From Siccirubricoccus sp. G192 (GTDB taxonomy: Bacteria; Pseudomonadota; Alphaproteobacteria; Acetobacterales; Acetobacteraceae), in assembly GCF_019084075.1 (NCBI RefSeq), contig NZ_JAHREN010000001.1, forward strand, positions 4,490,501 to 4,554,500: a stretch of 64,000 nt of DNA, read 5' to 3'. Numbering within the stretch: the first letter of the stretch is position 1; each line of letters begins with the position of its first letter. The position numbers and the translations under genes were made by a program. This document shows positions 34,952 through 44,313 of the stretch, one piece after another. The notes under the pieces are model-generated. The model worked only from the letters and a program-made list of their open reading frames with translations. It had not been told where the DNA came from and did not search any database.

Positions 34952-37816
34952 ATGCGCCTGGAGTCGCGGGGTCAAGACGCGGGGTCAAGACGAGGCGGGG
35001 CGGGCCGGCCGGCGATCAGACCGATGCGGCTTGGCATCCTGCACCGCTCGACGGCCTGGCTGCTGGCCGGTGCCGTCGCCCTGCCACTGGCGATCCTCGG
35101 GGTCGGCGCCTGGCTGTCCTGGCAGGCGGCCTGGCGCGACGCCGCCACCGAATTGACCCGGACGGCCGATGCCGGGGCGGAATACGGGCTGCGCGTGCTG
35201 GCCGGCTATCGCATCGCCGCCAACCGGCTGAACGACCTGCTGCACGACCTGACGGATGCCGAGATCCGGGCGCGCGAGCCGGAACTGCACGCGGCCTTGA
35301 AGGCGCTGGTCGCCGACCTGCCGCAGGCTGGAGCGAGCCATGTGATCGACCGTGAGGGCTTCCCCCCTGGTTTCCGCCAGCGCCTTCCCGGCGCCGCACC
35401 AGCCGGTGGCCGCGGATCGCGAGTTCTTTCTGGCATTGCGGGCGGATGCCGCCCTTCCGATATATGTAAGCCAGGTACTCCAGGGCCGTCTCCGCAGCGG
35501 GCTGTTCATCGCTGTCAGCCGTCGCCGCTCGGGCACCGGCAACGGGCTGCCGCCCGGGACTTTCGATGGAATCGTGAGCCTATCGGTTCCCCCCCAACCA
35601 AGTGGCGGAGGGGCTGCGGCGCCTGCGGGCCGGCCCCCGCGATGTGCTCGCCCTGGTCCGGGAGGACGGCCACATCCTGGTCCGCAGCACCGGCCAGGAC
35701 CGGCCCCTGCCGCGCGTCCGGGATGGCACGCCCTTCCACATGGCCGTCGCCGAGGGCCTGCGGGATACGGTCTTCACCAGCACTTCGGCGGTGAATGGCC
35801 AACCGCAGCTCACCGCCATCCGCCGGATCGAGGGCTTCCCGATCTATGCCTCCGCGAACCGGCCGCGCAGTGCCATCCTGGCCCATTGGCGCGCGGCAGT
35901 GCTGACCCAGGTGGCAATCGGCGTGCCGGCGACCCTGGCGCTGCTCGGCCTGGCGCTGCTGGTCCGGCGCGGCCAGCGGCAGCTTCTGGCGGCCAATTCC
36001 ACGCTGGAGGCGCGCGTGACCGAACGCACCGCCGAATTGGAGGAGCTCTACGAGGCGCTGGACCTGGCACCAAGCCTGGTGGTCGATCTCAAGGGCATCA
36101 TCCGCTATTGGTCGGCCGGCTGCGAAAGGCTCTATGGCTACAGCCGGGCCGAGGCCCATGGCCAATGGGCCTCCGACCTGCTGCACACCGAATACCCACC
36201 CGGCGGCCGGGAAGCCGCCCTGGAGGCGCTGCGCCGCGACGGCGAATGGTATGGCGAACTGCGGCAGCGGCGGCGCGACGGCGCACCGATGATCGTTGCC
36301 TGCCATTGGATCCTGCGCAACGACCCGGCGACCGGCGCACCCCTGGCGATCGTCAGCACCCGCGCCGACCTGACGCCGCTGCGCGAGACCGAACGCGCCC
36401 TGCATGAAAGCGAGGCGCGGCTCCGCCGGGCGCAGGAAGCGAGCGGGGTGATCGGCTTCGAGGTCGGGCCGGAGGGCATGGTGGCGGCGAGCGATGCCTT
36501 CCTGGCCTTGTTCGGCCTGCCGCCCGGCATGCGCCTGGATGTCGCCCGGCTGCTGCCCCGCATCCATCCGGAGGACCACGCGATGCTGCGCGCCGGTCAT
36601 GCCCGGCTGGCGCGGGAGGGTGGCAGCTTCGGCGGCGAATTCCGGGTGGTCTGGCCGGACGGCACGCTGCACTGGCTGCTGCTGCGCGGCGAGGCCGAGG
36701 CGGATCCGGCGCGCGACCGGCCGCGCCGCATCGCCGGCGTCGCCCTCGACATCACCGAGCGCCGCCTGGCCGAGGCGGCCCTGGCGGAGAGCGAGGAGCG
36801 CCTGCGCCTGGCCCAGCAGGCCGCCGGGATCGGCATCTATGACTACGACTTCCTGACCGGCGACATCACCTGGGATGCCAGGCTGCGCGCCCTCTGGGCG
36901 GTGCCCGAAAACATGCCGATCACCAACCGGCTGTTCATCGAGGGGCTGCACCCGGAGGACCGGCCGCTGCGGCGGGAGGCGGTGCGGCGAGCCATGGACC
37001 CGCAGGGCACCGGCCTCTACCGCGTGGAGTACCGCATCATCGGCCTCGGCGACGGGGTGGAGCGCTGGGTGGCGGCCACCGGCCAGGTGCGCTTTGCCGG
37101 GAACCGCCCGGTGCGGCTGGTCGGCACCGTGCACGACATTACCGAACGCAAGCGGACCGAGCAGCGGAATGCCCTGCTGATGCGGGAGGTGGACCACCGC
37201 GCCAAGAATGCGCTGGCCGTGGTGCAGGCGGCGCTGCGCCTGACCCGTGCCGACAACCCGGCGGAATTCGTCCGCAGCGTGGAGGGCCGGGTCGCGGCCC
37301 TGGCCCGGGCGCAGACCGTGCTGGCGCAGCGCCGCTGGGAGGGGGCAGAGCTTCGCGCCCTGGTCGAAGGTGAACTGGCCCCCTTCCTGGACGAGGCGCA
37401 TCCGGGCGGCCCCCGCATCCAGCTCTCCGGCCCGCCGGTCACGGTCGGCGCCCGCGCCGCCCAGCCGCTCTGCATGGCGCTGCACGAGCTGGCCACCAAT
37501 GCGGTGAAATACGGCGCCCTGTCGGTGCCGGAGGGCATGCTGGCGGTGACCTGGCGGCTTGATCCGGCGGAGCGGATGCTGCACCTGGTCTGGCGCGAGA
37601 GCGGCGGCCCGGACCTTGCCGCGCCGCCCGCCCGGCGCGGCTTCGGCTCCCGCGTCATCGAGCAGACGTTGCAACTGCAGCTTGGCGGCACGCTGTCCCG
37701 CCGCTGGCTGCCGGGGGGGCTTGGTCTGCGAGATGGCGGTGCCGCTCGGCCATGACAGGCAGCCAGAGGAGCCGGCTCTCGATGGCCAGCCGCCGGAGAA
37801 CGCCGCCGCGGCCTGA
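34952..37816 (+). pseudogene. PAS-rich HWE sensor kinase broken by three homopolymer frameshifts
   Basis: The N-terminus (ATG 34952, or 35024 in the same frame) gives a membrane helix, LLAGAVALPLAILGVGAWLSW, and a sensor stretch. The frame shifts at a C6 run near 35365 (to VSASAFPAPHQPVAADREFF) and again at a C7 run near 35590 (to NQVAEGLRRLRAG). It continues through a second helix (near 35880-35960), three PAS domains and the HWE core REVDHRAKNALAVVQAALRLTRAD with HELATNAVKYG. A third shift at a G7 run near 37716 restores GLVCEMAVPLG, the natural end in family members, with stop at 37816. All shifts lie in G/C runs, so base-call error is likely. The core is a close paralogue of the kinase at 5819-7561. 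Confidence 0.75.
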
Positions 37817-37834
37817 GGCCGGGCAGCAGGCGCC

Positions 37835-38662
37835 CTACCGGATCAAGCCGCCCGTCGGGCTCGAGGGATCGGCGACATATTGGCGCGGCATCCGCCCGGC
37901 CCGCCAGGCGAGCCGCCCGGCCTCCACCGCCGCCTTCATCGCCCGCGCCATCAGCACGGGGTCCCGGGCATGGGCGATGGCGCTGTTCATCAGCACCGCG
38001 TCGCAGCCGAGTTCCATGGCGATGGCGGCGTCGCTGGCGGTGCCGACCCCGGCATCCACCAGCACCGGCACCTTCGCGTTCTCGATGATGGCGCGGAGCA
38101 TCACCGGGTTCTGGATGCCGAGCCCCGAGCCGATCGGCGCACCGAGCGGCATGATCGCGACACAGCCCATCTCCTCCAGCCGCTTCGCGGCGATCGGGTC
38201 GTCGCTGCAATAGACCATGACCTGGAAGCCGTCCCGCAGCAGCGCCTCGGCCGCCTCGAAGGTGGCGCGCATGTCGGGGTAGAGGAAGGGCGGCGGGCCC
38301 AGTACCTCCAGCTTCACCAGGTTCCAGCCGCCGGCCTCCCGGGCCAGGCGGAGCGTGCGGACCGCGTCCTGGGCGGTGAAGCAGCCGGCGGTATTGGGCA
38401 GATAGGTATAGCGCCTGGGGTCCACATGGTCCTGGAGCATCGGCGCCCCCGGGTCCGACAGGTTCACCCGGCGCACCGCAACGGTGACGATCTCCGCCCC
38501 GCTGGCCTCGATTGCCCGTCCCGTCTCCTCCAGGTCCTTGTAGCGCCCGGTGCCGACGATCAGGCGGGAGCGGAAGCGGCGGCCGGCGACCTCCCAGCTA
38601 TCCTCCAGCGCCGCATCGCCCGGCGCCCCGCTGCCGGGCGCCGTTGTCTGGATGCCGTCCAT
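37835..38662 (-). CDS. thiG: Thiazole synthase ThiG
   Basis: This 275-aa enzyme forms the thiazole phosphate of thiamine from deoxyxylulose phosphate, ThiS-thiocarboxylate and dehydroglycine. It shows RSRLIVGTGRYKDLEETGRAIEASGAEIVTVAVRR with the Schiff-base Lys region near residues 40-45 and LPNTAGCFTAQDAV, VKLEVLG, AIMPLGAPIGSGLGIQNP and VDAGVGTASDAAIAMELGCDAVLMNSAIA. The ATG at 38662 lies two bases past thiS, so they are one operon. No thiO, thiE or thiamine riboswitch was seen nearby. Confidence 0.95.
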   Translation of the reverse strand: MDGIQTTAPGSGAPGDAALEDSWEVAGRRFRSRLIVGTGRYKDLEETGRAIEASGAEIVTVAVRRVNLSDPGAPMLQDHVDPRRYTYLPNTAGCFTAQDAVRTLRLAREAGGWNLVKLEVLGPPPFLYPDMRATFEAAEALLRDGFQVMVYCSDDPIAAKRLEEMGCVAIMPLGAPIGSGLGIQNPVMLRAIIENAKVPVLVDAGVGTASDAAIAMELGCDAVLMNSAIAHARDPVLMARAMKAAVEAGRLAWRAGRMPRQYVADPSSPTGGLIR

Positions 38663-38664
38663 GC

Positions 38665-38868
38665 CTAGCCTCCGCCGATGAAATGCACGATCTCCAGCCG
38701 GTCGCCGGCCGCGAGCGCGGTGGCGGCATAGGTGGAGCGGGGGACGATCTCAAGGTTGCGCTCGACCGCCACCTTGCGCGTATCGAGCCCGATCCGCGCC
38801 AGCAGGTCGGCCACCGTGGCCGGCGCCGGAACCTCCCGCGCCTCGCCATTCACCATGATCGGAATCAT
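38665..38868 (-). CDS. thiS: Sulfur carrier protein ThiS
   Basis: This is a ubiquitin-fold sulfur carrier of 67 aa. It has MVNGEAREVPAPATVADLLARIGLDTRKVAVERNLEIVPRS-type sequence in pieces, ending in the required Gly-Gly (FIGGG; one more Gly than usual at the C-terminus). The ATG at 38868 was chosen because GGGA precedes it and family members begin at this point. Its stop is two bases before the thiG start. Confidence 0.9.
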   Translation of the reverse strand: MIPIMVNGEAREVPAPATVADLLARIGLDTRKVAVERNLEIVPRSTYAATALAAGDRLEIVHFIGGG

Positions 38869-39001
38869 CGGTCCCATGGGGGGGGAATGTGGCGAAGCGG
38901 GCGCCATGGGGCAAGGTGGGGGCCACGCCGTTGCGGATCGCTTGCGGCGCCAAAAGCCGCCGTGCTAGGCGCGGCGGGCGCTGCCAGGAACGGATACCGC
39001 C

Positions 39002-39487
39002 GTGACCCCGCCCCTCATTGCCGTGCTGAACGGACCCAATATCAACCTGCTCGGCATCCGCGAGCCGGAGAAATACGGCACCGCCACCCTCGACGACCTG
39101 GAGGCGCTCTGCGCCGAGGCGGCGGAGGATCTGGGCCTGGCCATCGATTTCCGCCAGACGAATGGCGAGGGCGAGTTGATCACCTGGGTGCAGGAATGCC
39201 GCGGCCGGGCCGCCGGCATCATCATCAACCCGGCCGGCTATACCACCACCTCGATCGGCCTGATGGATGCGCTTCTCGCGGTGGACCTGCCGGTCATCGA
39301 GGTCCATATCACCAATATCCATCGCCGGGAGGCCTTCCGGCACGATAGCTACGTCTCCAAGGCCGCCACCGGCGTCATTGCGGGGCTCGGCGTCCAGGGC
39401 TATGCGCTGGCGCTGCAGGCGATGGCCGACCTGGTCGCACCGGAAGGCGCGGATGACCGGGACCTCGACTCCGATCGCGACAGTTGA
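39002..39487 (+). CDS. aroQ: Type II 3-dehydroquinate dehydratase
   Basis: This 161-aa dodecameric enzyme of the shikimate pathway removes water from 3-dehydroquinate. Blocks are VLNGPNINLLGIREPEKYG (the catalytic Tyr is in EKYG at about residue 26), RQTNGEGELITWVQ, IIINPAGYTTTSIGLMDAL and EVHITNIHRREAFRHDSYVS (catalytic His). It starts at a GTG at 39002 and is the first gene of aroQ-accB-accC-aat. Confidence 0.95.
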   Translation: MTPPLIAVLNGPNINLLGIREPEKYGTATLDDLEALCAEAAEDLGLAIDFRQTNGEGELITWVQECRGRAAGIIINPAGYTTTSIGLMDALLAVDLPVIEVHITNIHRREAFRHDSYVSKAATGVIAGLGVQGYALALQAMADLVAPEGADDRDLDSDRDS

Positions 39488-39500
39488 ACGGCAGGACAGA

Positions 39501-40025
39501 ATGAGCGGCGGCATCCAGTTCGACCCCGAGGCGATTCGCGCGCTGGCGCAGATCCTGAAGGACACCGACCTCACGGAAATCGAACTGGTGGAGAAGGACA
39601 GCCGCATCCGGGTGGCCCGCACCCCGCCGGCCGCCGCGGCGGCGCCGGCCGTCTCCATGGCCTGGCCCCAGGCGATGATGGGCGGCGTGATGCCGAACGG
39701 CATGTCCGCGGGGGCGCTGCCGGCGGGCATGCCCGCCGCCCCGGCGGCGGCGGCGGAGGCGGCGCCCGCCGAGGTGCCGGATGCCAAGCATCCCGGCCTC
39801 ATCGCCTCGCCGATGGTCGGCGTGGCCTATCTGGCGCCGGAACCCGGCGCCGCGCCCTTCGTGACGGTCGGCGCCAAGGTGGTGCAGGGCCAGACCCTGC
39901 TGCTGATCGAGGCGATGAAGACCTTCAACCAGATCAAGGCGCCGCGCGCCGGCACCGTCACCCGTATCCTGGTCGAGCCGGGCACGCCGGTGGAATACGG
40001 CGAACCGCTGATGATCGTGGAATAG
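39501..40025 (+). CDS. accB: Acetyl-CoA carboxylase biotin carboxyl carrier protein
   Basis: This 174-aa carrier shuttles CO2 between AccC and the carboxyltransferase. The N-terminal part (1-50) is a helical start, then a flexible Ala/Pro/Met-rich linker (about 48-95), and the C-terminal biotinyl domain with ASPMVGVAYLAPEPG and the biotinylation site EAMKT at about residues 139-143. It lies 13 bp after aroQ and nine bp before accC. Confidence 0.95.
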   Translation: MSGGIQFDPEAIRALAQILKDTDLTEIELVEKDSRIRVARTPPAAAAAPAVSMAWPQAMMGGVMPNGMSAGALPAGMPAAPAAAAEAAPAEVPDAKHPGLIASPMVGVAYLAPEPGAAPFVTVGAKVVQGQTLLLIEAMKTFNQIKAPRAGTVTRILVEPGTPVEYGEPLMIVE

Positions 40026-40034
40026 CCGGCAGCC

Positions 40035-41462
40035 ATGGTCGGCCCCAAATTCGGCAAGGTCCTGATCGCCAATCGCGGCGAGATCGCGCTGCGCATCCAC
40101 CGTGCCTGCCAGGAAATGGGCATCAGGACGGTCGCGGTGCATTCCACCGCCGATGCCTCCGCCATGCATGTCCGGCTGGCGGATGAGAGCGTCTGCATCG
40201 GCCCGCCCGCGGCGCGGGACAGCTACCTGAACGTCACCGCCATCCTCTCCGCCGCCGCCATCACCGGGGCGGATGCGGTGCATCCCGGCTATGGCTTCCT
40301 CTCCGAGAACGCCGATTTCGCGGAAATGGTGGAGGCGCATGGCCTGGCCTTCATCGGCCCCTCGCCCGCGCATATCCGCATGATGGGCGACAAGATCGCC
40401 GCCAAGGACGCGATGCGCCGGCTCGGCGTGCCGCTGGTGCCCGGCAGCCCCGGCGCGCTCGCCTCGCTGGAGGAGGCGCGGAGCGTCGCGGCGGAAGTGA
40501 AATACCCCGTGCTCATCAAGGCGGCGGCGGGCGGCGGCGGCCGCGGCATGAAGGTCGCGCATTCCGAGGCCGAGATCGAGGAGGCCTGGCGCGTCGCCCG
40601 CACCGAGGCCAAGGCCGCCTTCGGCAATGACAGCGTCTACCTGGAGAAATACCTCGACCGGCCGCGCCATATCGAATTGCAGGTGCTGGCGGATTCGCAC
40701 GGCAATGTCGTGCATTTCGGCGAGCGCGACTGCTCGCTGCAACGCCGCCACCAGAAGCTGGTGGAGGAGGCCGGCTCGCCGGTGCTGGACGCCGCCGCGC
40801 GCGACGCGCTGGGCGCCAATGTCACGCAGGCATTGCGCGAGCTGGGCTACCGCAATGCCGGCACGCTGGAATTCCTCTGGCAGGACGACCAGTTCGCCTT
40901 CATCGAAATGAATACCCGCCTCCAGGTGGAGCATCCCGTCACGGAGATGGTCTGCGGCATCGACCTGGTGAAGGAACAGCTCCGCATCGCCGCGGGCGAG
41001 CGGCTTGGCTATGGCCAGCAGGATATCCGCTTCCACGGCCATGCCATCGAATGCCGCATCACCGCCGAGGACCCGGATACCTTCGCCCCCTCCCCCGGCC
41101 GCATCGGCACCTATCACGCGCCGGGCGGGCTTGGCGTGCGGGTCGATTCGGCACTCTACAGCGGCTATGCCGTGCCGCCGCATTACGACAGCCTGGTGGC
41201 CAAGCTGGTCGTGCATGGCGCCAATCGGGCCGAGGCCATCGCCCGGCTGCGGCGCAGCCTGGACGAGATGGTGGTGGACGGCATCAAGACCACGCTGCCG
41301 CTGCACCGCGCCATCGTCGAGGACCCGGAATTCCAGCGCGGCGACTATACCATCCATTGGCTGGAACGCTTCGTCGCGCGGCGGAGCGGCGCGGCGTATT
41401 CCCGGGCGGGCAACAGGATCGTGCCGCTCGCCGCCGGCGCTGAGGCAGGGCATACTCGGCCG
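40035..41462 (+). CDS. accC: Biotin carboxylase of acetyl-CoA carboxylase; no stop before aat
   Basis: This enzyme carboxylates biotin on AccB with ATP and bicarbonate. It has KVLIANRGEIALRIHRACQEMGI, HPGYGFLSENADFAE, the glycine-rich ATP loop AAAGGGGRGMKVA, EMNTRLQVEHPVTEMV (catalytic Glu and Arg) and DYTIHWLERFV, the usual C-terminus near residue 455. Unusually, the frame continues without stop for about 20 more residues straight into aat. In another frame a TGA overlaps the aat GTG (GTGA at 41463), the normal coupling of such genes, so a small indel near 41400-41460 may have removed the accC stop. The end at 41462 is therefore nominal. Confidence 0.88.
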
Positions 41463-42139
41463 GTGAGTCGCCGCCATATCGACATCACGCCCGAGCTGAT
41501 GCTGCGGGCCTATCGGGCCGGGCTGTTTCCGATGGCGGAAAGCCGCCGCGGCAACCGGCTCTATTGGCTCGACCCGGAGCGGCGCGGGGTGATCCCGCTG
41601 GATCACGGCTTCCACCTGCCGCGCCGGCTGCTGCGGACCGCCCTCGCCGGCCCCTATCGCGTCACCGCCGATGCCGATTCCAGCGCGTCATCGCCGGCTG
41701 CGCCGCGCCGACGCCGGAGCGGCAGGATACCTGGATCAATCCGGAGATCGAGTTCCTGTTCCTGGCGCTGCACCAGCAGGGCCATGCCCATTCGGTCGAG
41801 GTCTGGCAGGATGCGGCGCTGGTGGGTGGGCTCTATGGCGTGGTGCTGGGCGGCGCCTTCTTCGGCGAGAGCATGTTCAGCCGCGCCCGCGACGCCTCCA
41901 AGCTCGCCCTGGTGCATCTGGTGGCGCGGCTCCGGCTCGGCGGCTTCACCCTGCTGGACGCGCAATTCCTGACCGAGCACCTCGCGCAATTCGGGGCCCG
42001 GGAAATCCCCCGCGCCGACTACAAGCGCCGCCTCGCCGCGGCCATGGCCGCCGAGGCGCATTGGCTGCCGGCCCCGGACCCGGCGGCGCTTCTGGCGGAA
42101 ATCCGCGCGCTGCGCCCCGCCGGCGGCGAGGCGGCGTGA
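41463..42139 (+). pseudogene. aat: Leucyl/phenylalanyl-tRNA-protein transferase Aat, frameshift near 41678
   Basis: Aat adds Leu or Phe to N-terminal Arg/Lys of proteins for degradation by ClpAP (N-degron pathway). The first part reads ITPELMLRAYRAGLFPMAESR and LYWLDPERRGVIPLDHG. After VTADAD the frame changes: FQRVIAGCAAPTPERQDTWI continues one base off, then HSVEVWQDAALVGGLYGV, GAFFGESMFSR and DAQFLTEHLAQFG. One base (a T in gattccag) seems to be missing. The start at GTG 41463 is in frame with accC. Restored length is about 225 aa, normal for the family. Confidence 0.85.
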
Positions 42140-42918
42140 GCGAGGCCGAGGCCACCGCCCCCGCCGCCCGGCCGCGCCGCACCCAGTCCGGCGCCGCCAC
42201 CGCGGATGTGGTGCATTCCGCCCATGCCGGCGGCAATGCGGCGCTGTTCCCGCAGATCCTGGCGCTGCATGTGCCGGATGGCGCGGTGGTGGCGGATGTC
42301 ACCTTCGGCGGCGGCGTCTTCTGGCAGCAGGTGCCGCCCGGCCGCTACCGGCTGCTGCCGAGCGACCTCGCCACCGGCACCGATTGCCGCGCCCTGCCCC
42401 ATGCCGATGGCGCGATCGACGCCCTGGTGCTCGACCCGCCCTATATGGAGGGGCTGCTGCGCGGCAAGGCCGAGACCCGCGGCGGCCAGGGCAGCCATGC
42501 GGCGCTGCGCGGCTATTATTCCAGCGGCCAGGAGGGCAAGCCGGCCGGCCGCTGGCACCAGGCGGTGCTGGACCTCTACCTGGATGCGGCGGCGGAGGCG
42601 CGGCGGGTGCTGCGCGACCATGGCATCCTCATCGTCAAATGCCAGGACGAGGTCAGCGCCAACCGCCAGGAGCTGACCCATGTGCAGATCATCACCGGCC
42701 TGGCCGGGCTCGGCTTCTATGCCCGCGACCTCTTCGTGCTGGTGCGGGCCAACCGGCCGGGTGTGGCGCGGCTGCTGAAGCAGGTGCATGCGCGGAAGAA
42801 CCACAGCTACTTCCTGGTGTTCCAGAAGGTGCCGGAGGGCCAGCCGGTGGCCCGCTACCGCACCCGCGCGCTGCCGCCGCGCCCCGCGGCCCTGGCGGCA
42901 GGGGCGGATCGGGCCTAG
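42136..42918 (+). CDS. SAM-dependent methyltransferase with DPPY motif, DNA-methylase-like
   Basis: This 260-aa protein has VVADVTFGGGVFWQQV (SAM motif I like), GAIDALVLDPPYMEGLL (motif IV, DPPY, typical of N4/N6 amino-methyltransferases of DNA) and HGILIVKCQDEV, HVQIITGLAGLGFYARDLFVLV. The N-terminus (1-30) is low-complexity Ala/Arg-rich. The GTG at 42136 overlaps the aat stop (GTGA). There is no restriction enzyme or specificity gene nearby. It might methylate DNA or another amino-bearing target; a housekeeping role is suggested by its position between aat and serA. Confidence 0.72.
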   Translation: MSEAEATAPAARPRRTQSGAATADVVHSAHAGGNAALFPQILALHVPDGAVVADVTFGGGVFWQQVPPGRYRLLPSDLATGTDCRALPHADGAIDALVLDPPYMEGLLRGKAETRGGQGSHAALRGYYSSGQEGKPAGRWHQAVLDLYLDAAAEARRVLRDHGILIVKCQDEVSANRQELTHVQIITGLAGLGFYARDLFVLVRANRPGVARLLKQVHARKNHSYFLVFQKVPEGQPVARYRTRALPPRPAALAAGADRA

Positions 42919-42947
42919 AAGCGCGCCCTGCCGCCCCTGGAGCGTCC

Positions 42948-44195
42948 ATGTCCGACCTGATCTCGCTGCCCAAGGACCGCATCCGCATCCTGCTGCTGGA
43001 AGGCATCTCCGACAGCGCGGTGGCGCTGCTGGGCGCCGCCGGCTACGGCAATGTCACGCGGGTGCCGAAGGCGTTGGAGGGCGCGGCGCTGGCCGAGGCG
43101 CTGGCCGGGGTGCATATCCTCGGCATCCGCTCCCGCACCCAGCTCGATGCCGCGGCGCTGGCGGCGGCGGACCGGCTGATGGCGGTGGGCTGCTTCTGCA
43201 TCGGCACCAACCAGGTGGATCTGGACGCCGCCAGGGGGCAGGGCATCCCGGTCTTCAACGCCCCCTTCAGCAATACCCGCAGCGTGGCGGAACTGACCAT
43301 GGGCGAGATCGTCATGCTGCTGCGCAGCATCCCGGACAAGTCGCGCTCGGCGCATCAGGGCGGCTGGGAGAAATCGGCCGAGGGCAGCTACGAGGTGCGC
43401 GGCCGCACCCTCGGCCTCGTCGGCTACGGCAATATCGGCAGCCAGCTCTCCGTGCTGGCGGAAGCCTTCGGCATGCGGGTGATCTATTTCGACCACACCA
43501 CCAAGCTGCCGCATGGCAATGCCCGCCCCTGCGCCACCCTCGGCGAATTGCTGGCGGAGGCCGATGTGGTCAGCCTGCATGTGCCGGAGACGCCGGAGAC
43601 CATCGGCATGATCGGCGCCGCCGAGATCGCCGCCATGAAGCCCGGCGCGCTGCTCATCAACAATGCCCGCGGCACGCTGCTCGACCTCGGCGCCATGGCG
43701 GCGGCGCTGCGCGCCGGGCACCTGGCGGGTGGCGCGGTGGATGTCTTCCCGGTGGAACCGGCCCGCAATGGCGAACGCTTCGAGAGCCCGCTGCAGGGCC
43801 TCCGCAACGTCATCCTGACGCCGCATATCGGCGGTAGCACGGCGGAGGCGCAGTCGCGCATCGGCCAGGAGGTGGCGCGCAAGCTGGTCGACTACAGCGA
43901 CATCGGCGCCACCTTCGGCGCGGTGGGCTTCCCCCAGGTGCAATTGCCGGCGCGGCCCACCGGCACCCGCTGGATGCACCTGCACCGCGACGCGCCCGGC
44001 CTGCTCTCCCGCATCAACGAGGCTTTCGGGCGACGTGGCCTGAACATCGCGGCGCAGCACTACCAGGCCCATGCCGAGCTTGGCTATGTCGTGGTGGACA
44101 GCGTCGGCGGCCGGGCCGAGGCGCAGTCGATCCTGGCCGAGCTACGCGCCCTGCCGGGAACGGTCCGCGCCCGGCTGATCTATGAGCGGGGATAG
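42948..44195 (+). CDS. serA: D-3-phosphoglycerate dehydrogenase
   Basis: This 415-aa enzyme catalyses the first step of serine synthesis. It has HILGIRSRTQLDAAAL, GCFCIGTNQVDLDAARGQGIPVFNAPFSNTRSVAE (substrate domain), the NAD loop LGLVGYGNIGSQLSVLAEAFGM, HVPETPETIGMI (catalytic region), NNARGTLLDL and ILTPHIGGSTAEAQ, and a C-terminal ACT-type regulatory domain (HRDAPGLLSRINEAFGRRGLN...). This arrangement matches the short E. coli-type SerA. It starts 30 bp after the methyltransferase. Confidence 0.93.
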   Translation: MSDLISLPKDRIRILLLEGISDSAVALLGAAGYGNVTRVPKALEGAALAEALAGVHILGIRSRTQLDAAALAAADRLMAVGCFCIGTNQVDLDAARGQGIPVFNAPFSNTRSVAELTMGEIVMLLRSIPDKSRSAHQGGWEKSAEGSYEVRGRTLGLVGYGNIGSQLSVLAEAFGMRVIYFDHTTKLPHGNARPCATLGELLAEADVVSLHVPETPETIGMIGAAEIAAMKPGALLINNARGTLLDLGAMAAALRAGHLAGGAVDVFPVEPARNGERFESPLQGLRNVILTPHIGGSTAEAQSRIGQEVARKLVDYSDIGATFGAVGFPQVQLPARPTGTRWMHLHRDAPGLLSRINEAFGRRGLNIAAQHYQAHAELGYVVVDSVGGRAEAQSILAELRALPGTVRARLIYERG

Positions 44196-44214
44196 ACGTT
44201 GAACCGCGCCGCAC

Positions 44215-44228
44215 TTGATCTGGATCAT
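44215..44228. promoter_or_regulatory. FNR/FixK/Anr-like box upstream of the CBS-BON gene
   Basis: The sequence ttgat-ctgg-atcat matches the FNR/FixK consensus TTGAT-N4-ATCAA in nine of ten positions. It is centred about 92 bp upstream of the ATG at 44314, in a region (44229-44290) that also has a lower-GC stretch, gttaactgttctttacc. If functional, the gene would be induced under low oxygen by a Crp/Fnr-type activator. No such regulator lies in this window. Confidence 0.55.
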
Positions 44229-44313
44229 GGCCGGCGGCGTCCCCAGGTGGGTTAACTGTTCTTTACCTGCCGGCCGGCGCCACGCCGCCCGGCATCGCCA
44301 GACGGAGGATGCC

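Noticed and set aside
37835..38868. Thiamine pyrophosphate riboswitch before thiS
   Set aside because: I looked between 38869 and 39001 for the conserved TPP core and saw none; the gap is short and shared with the divergent aroQ.
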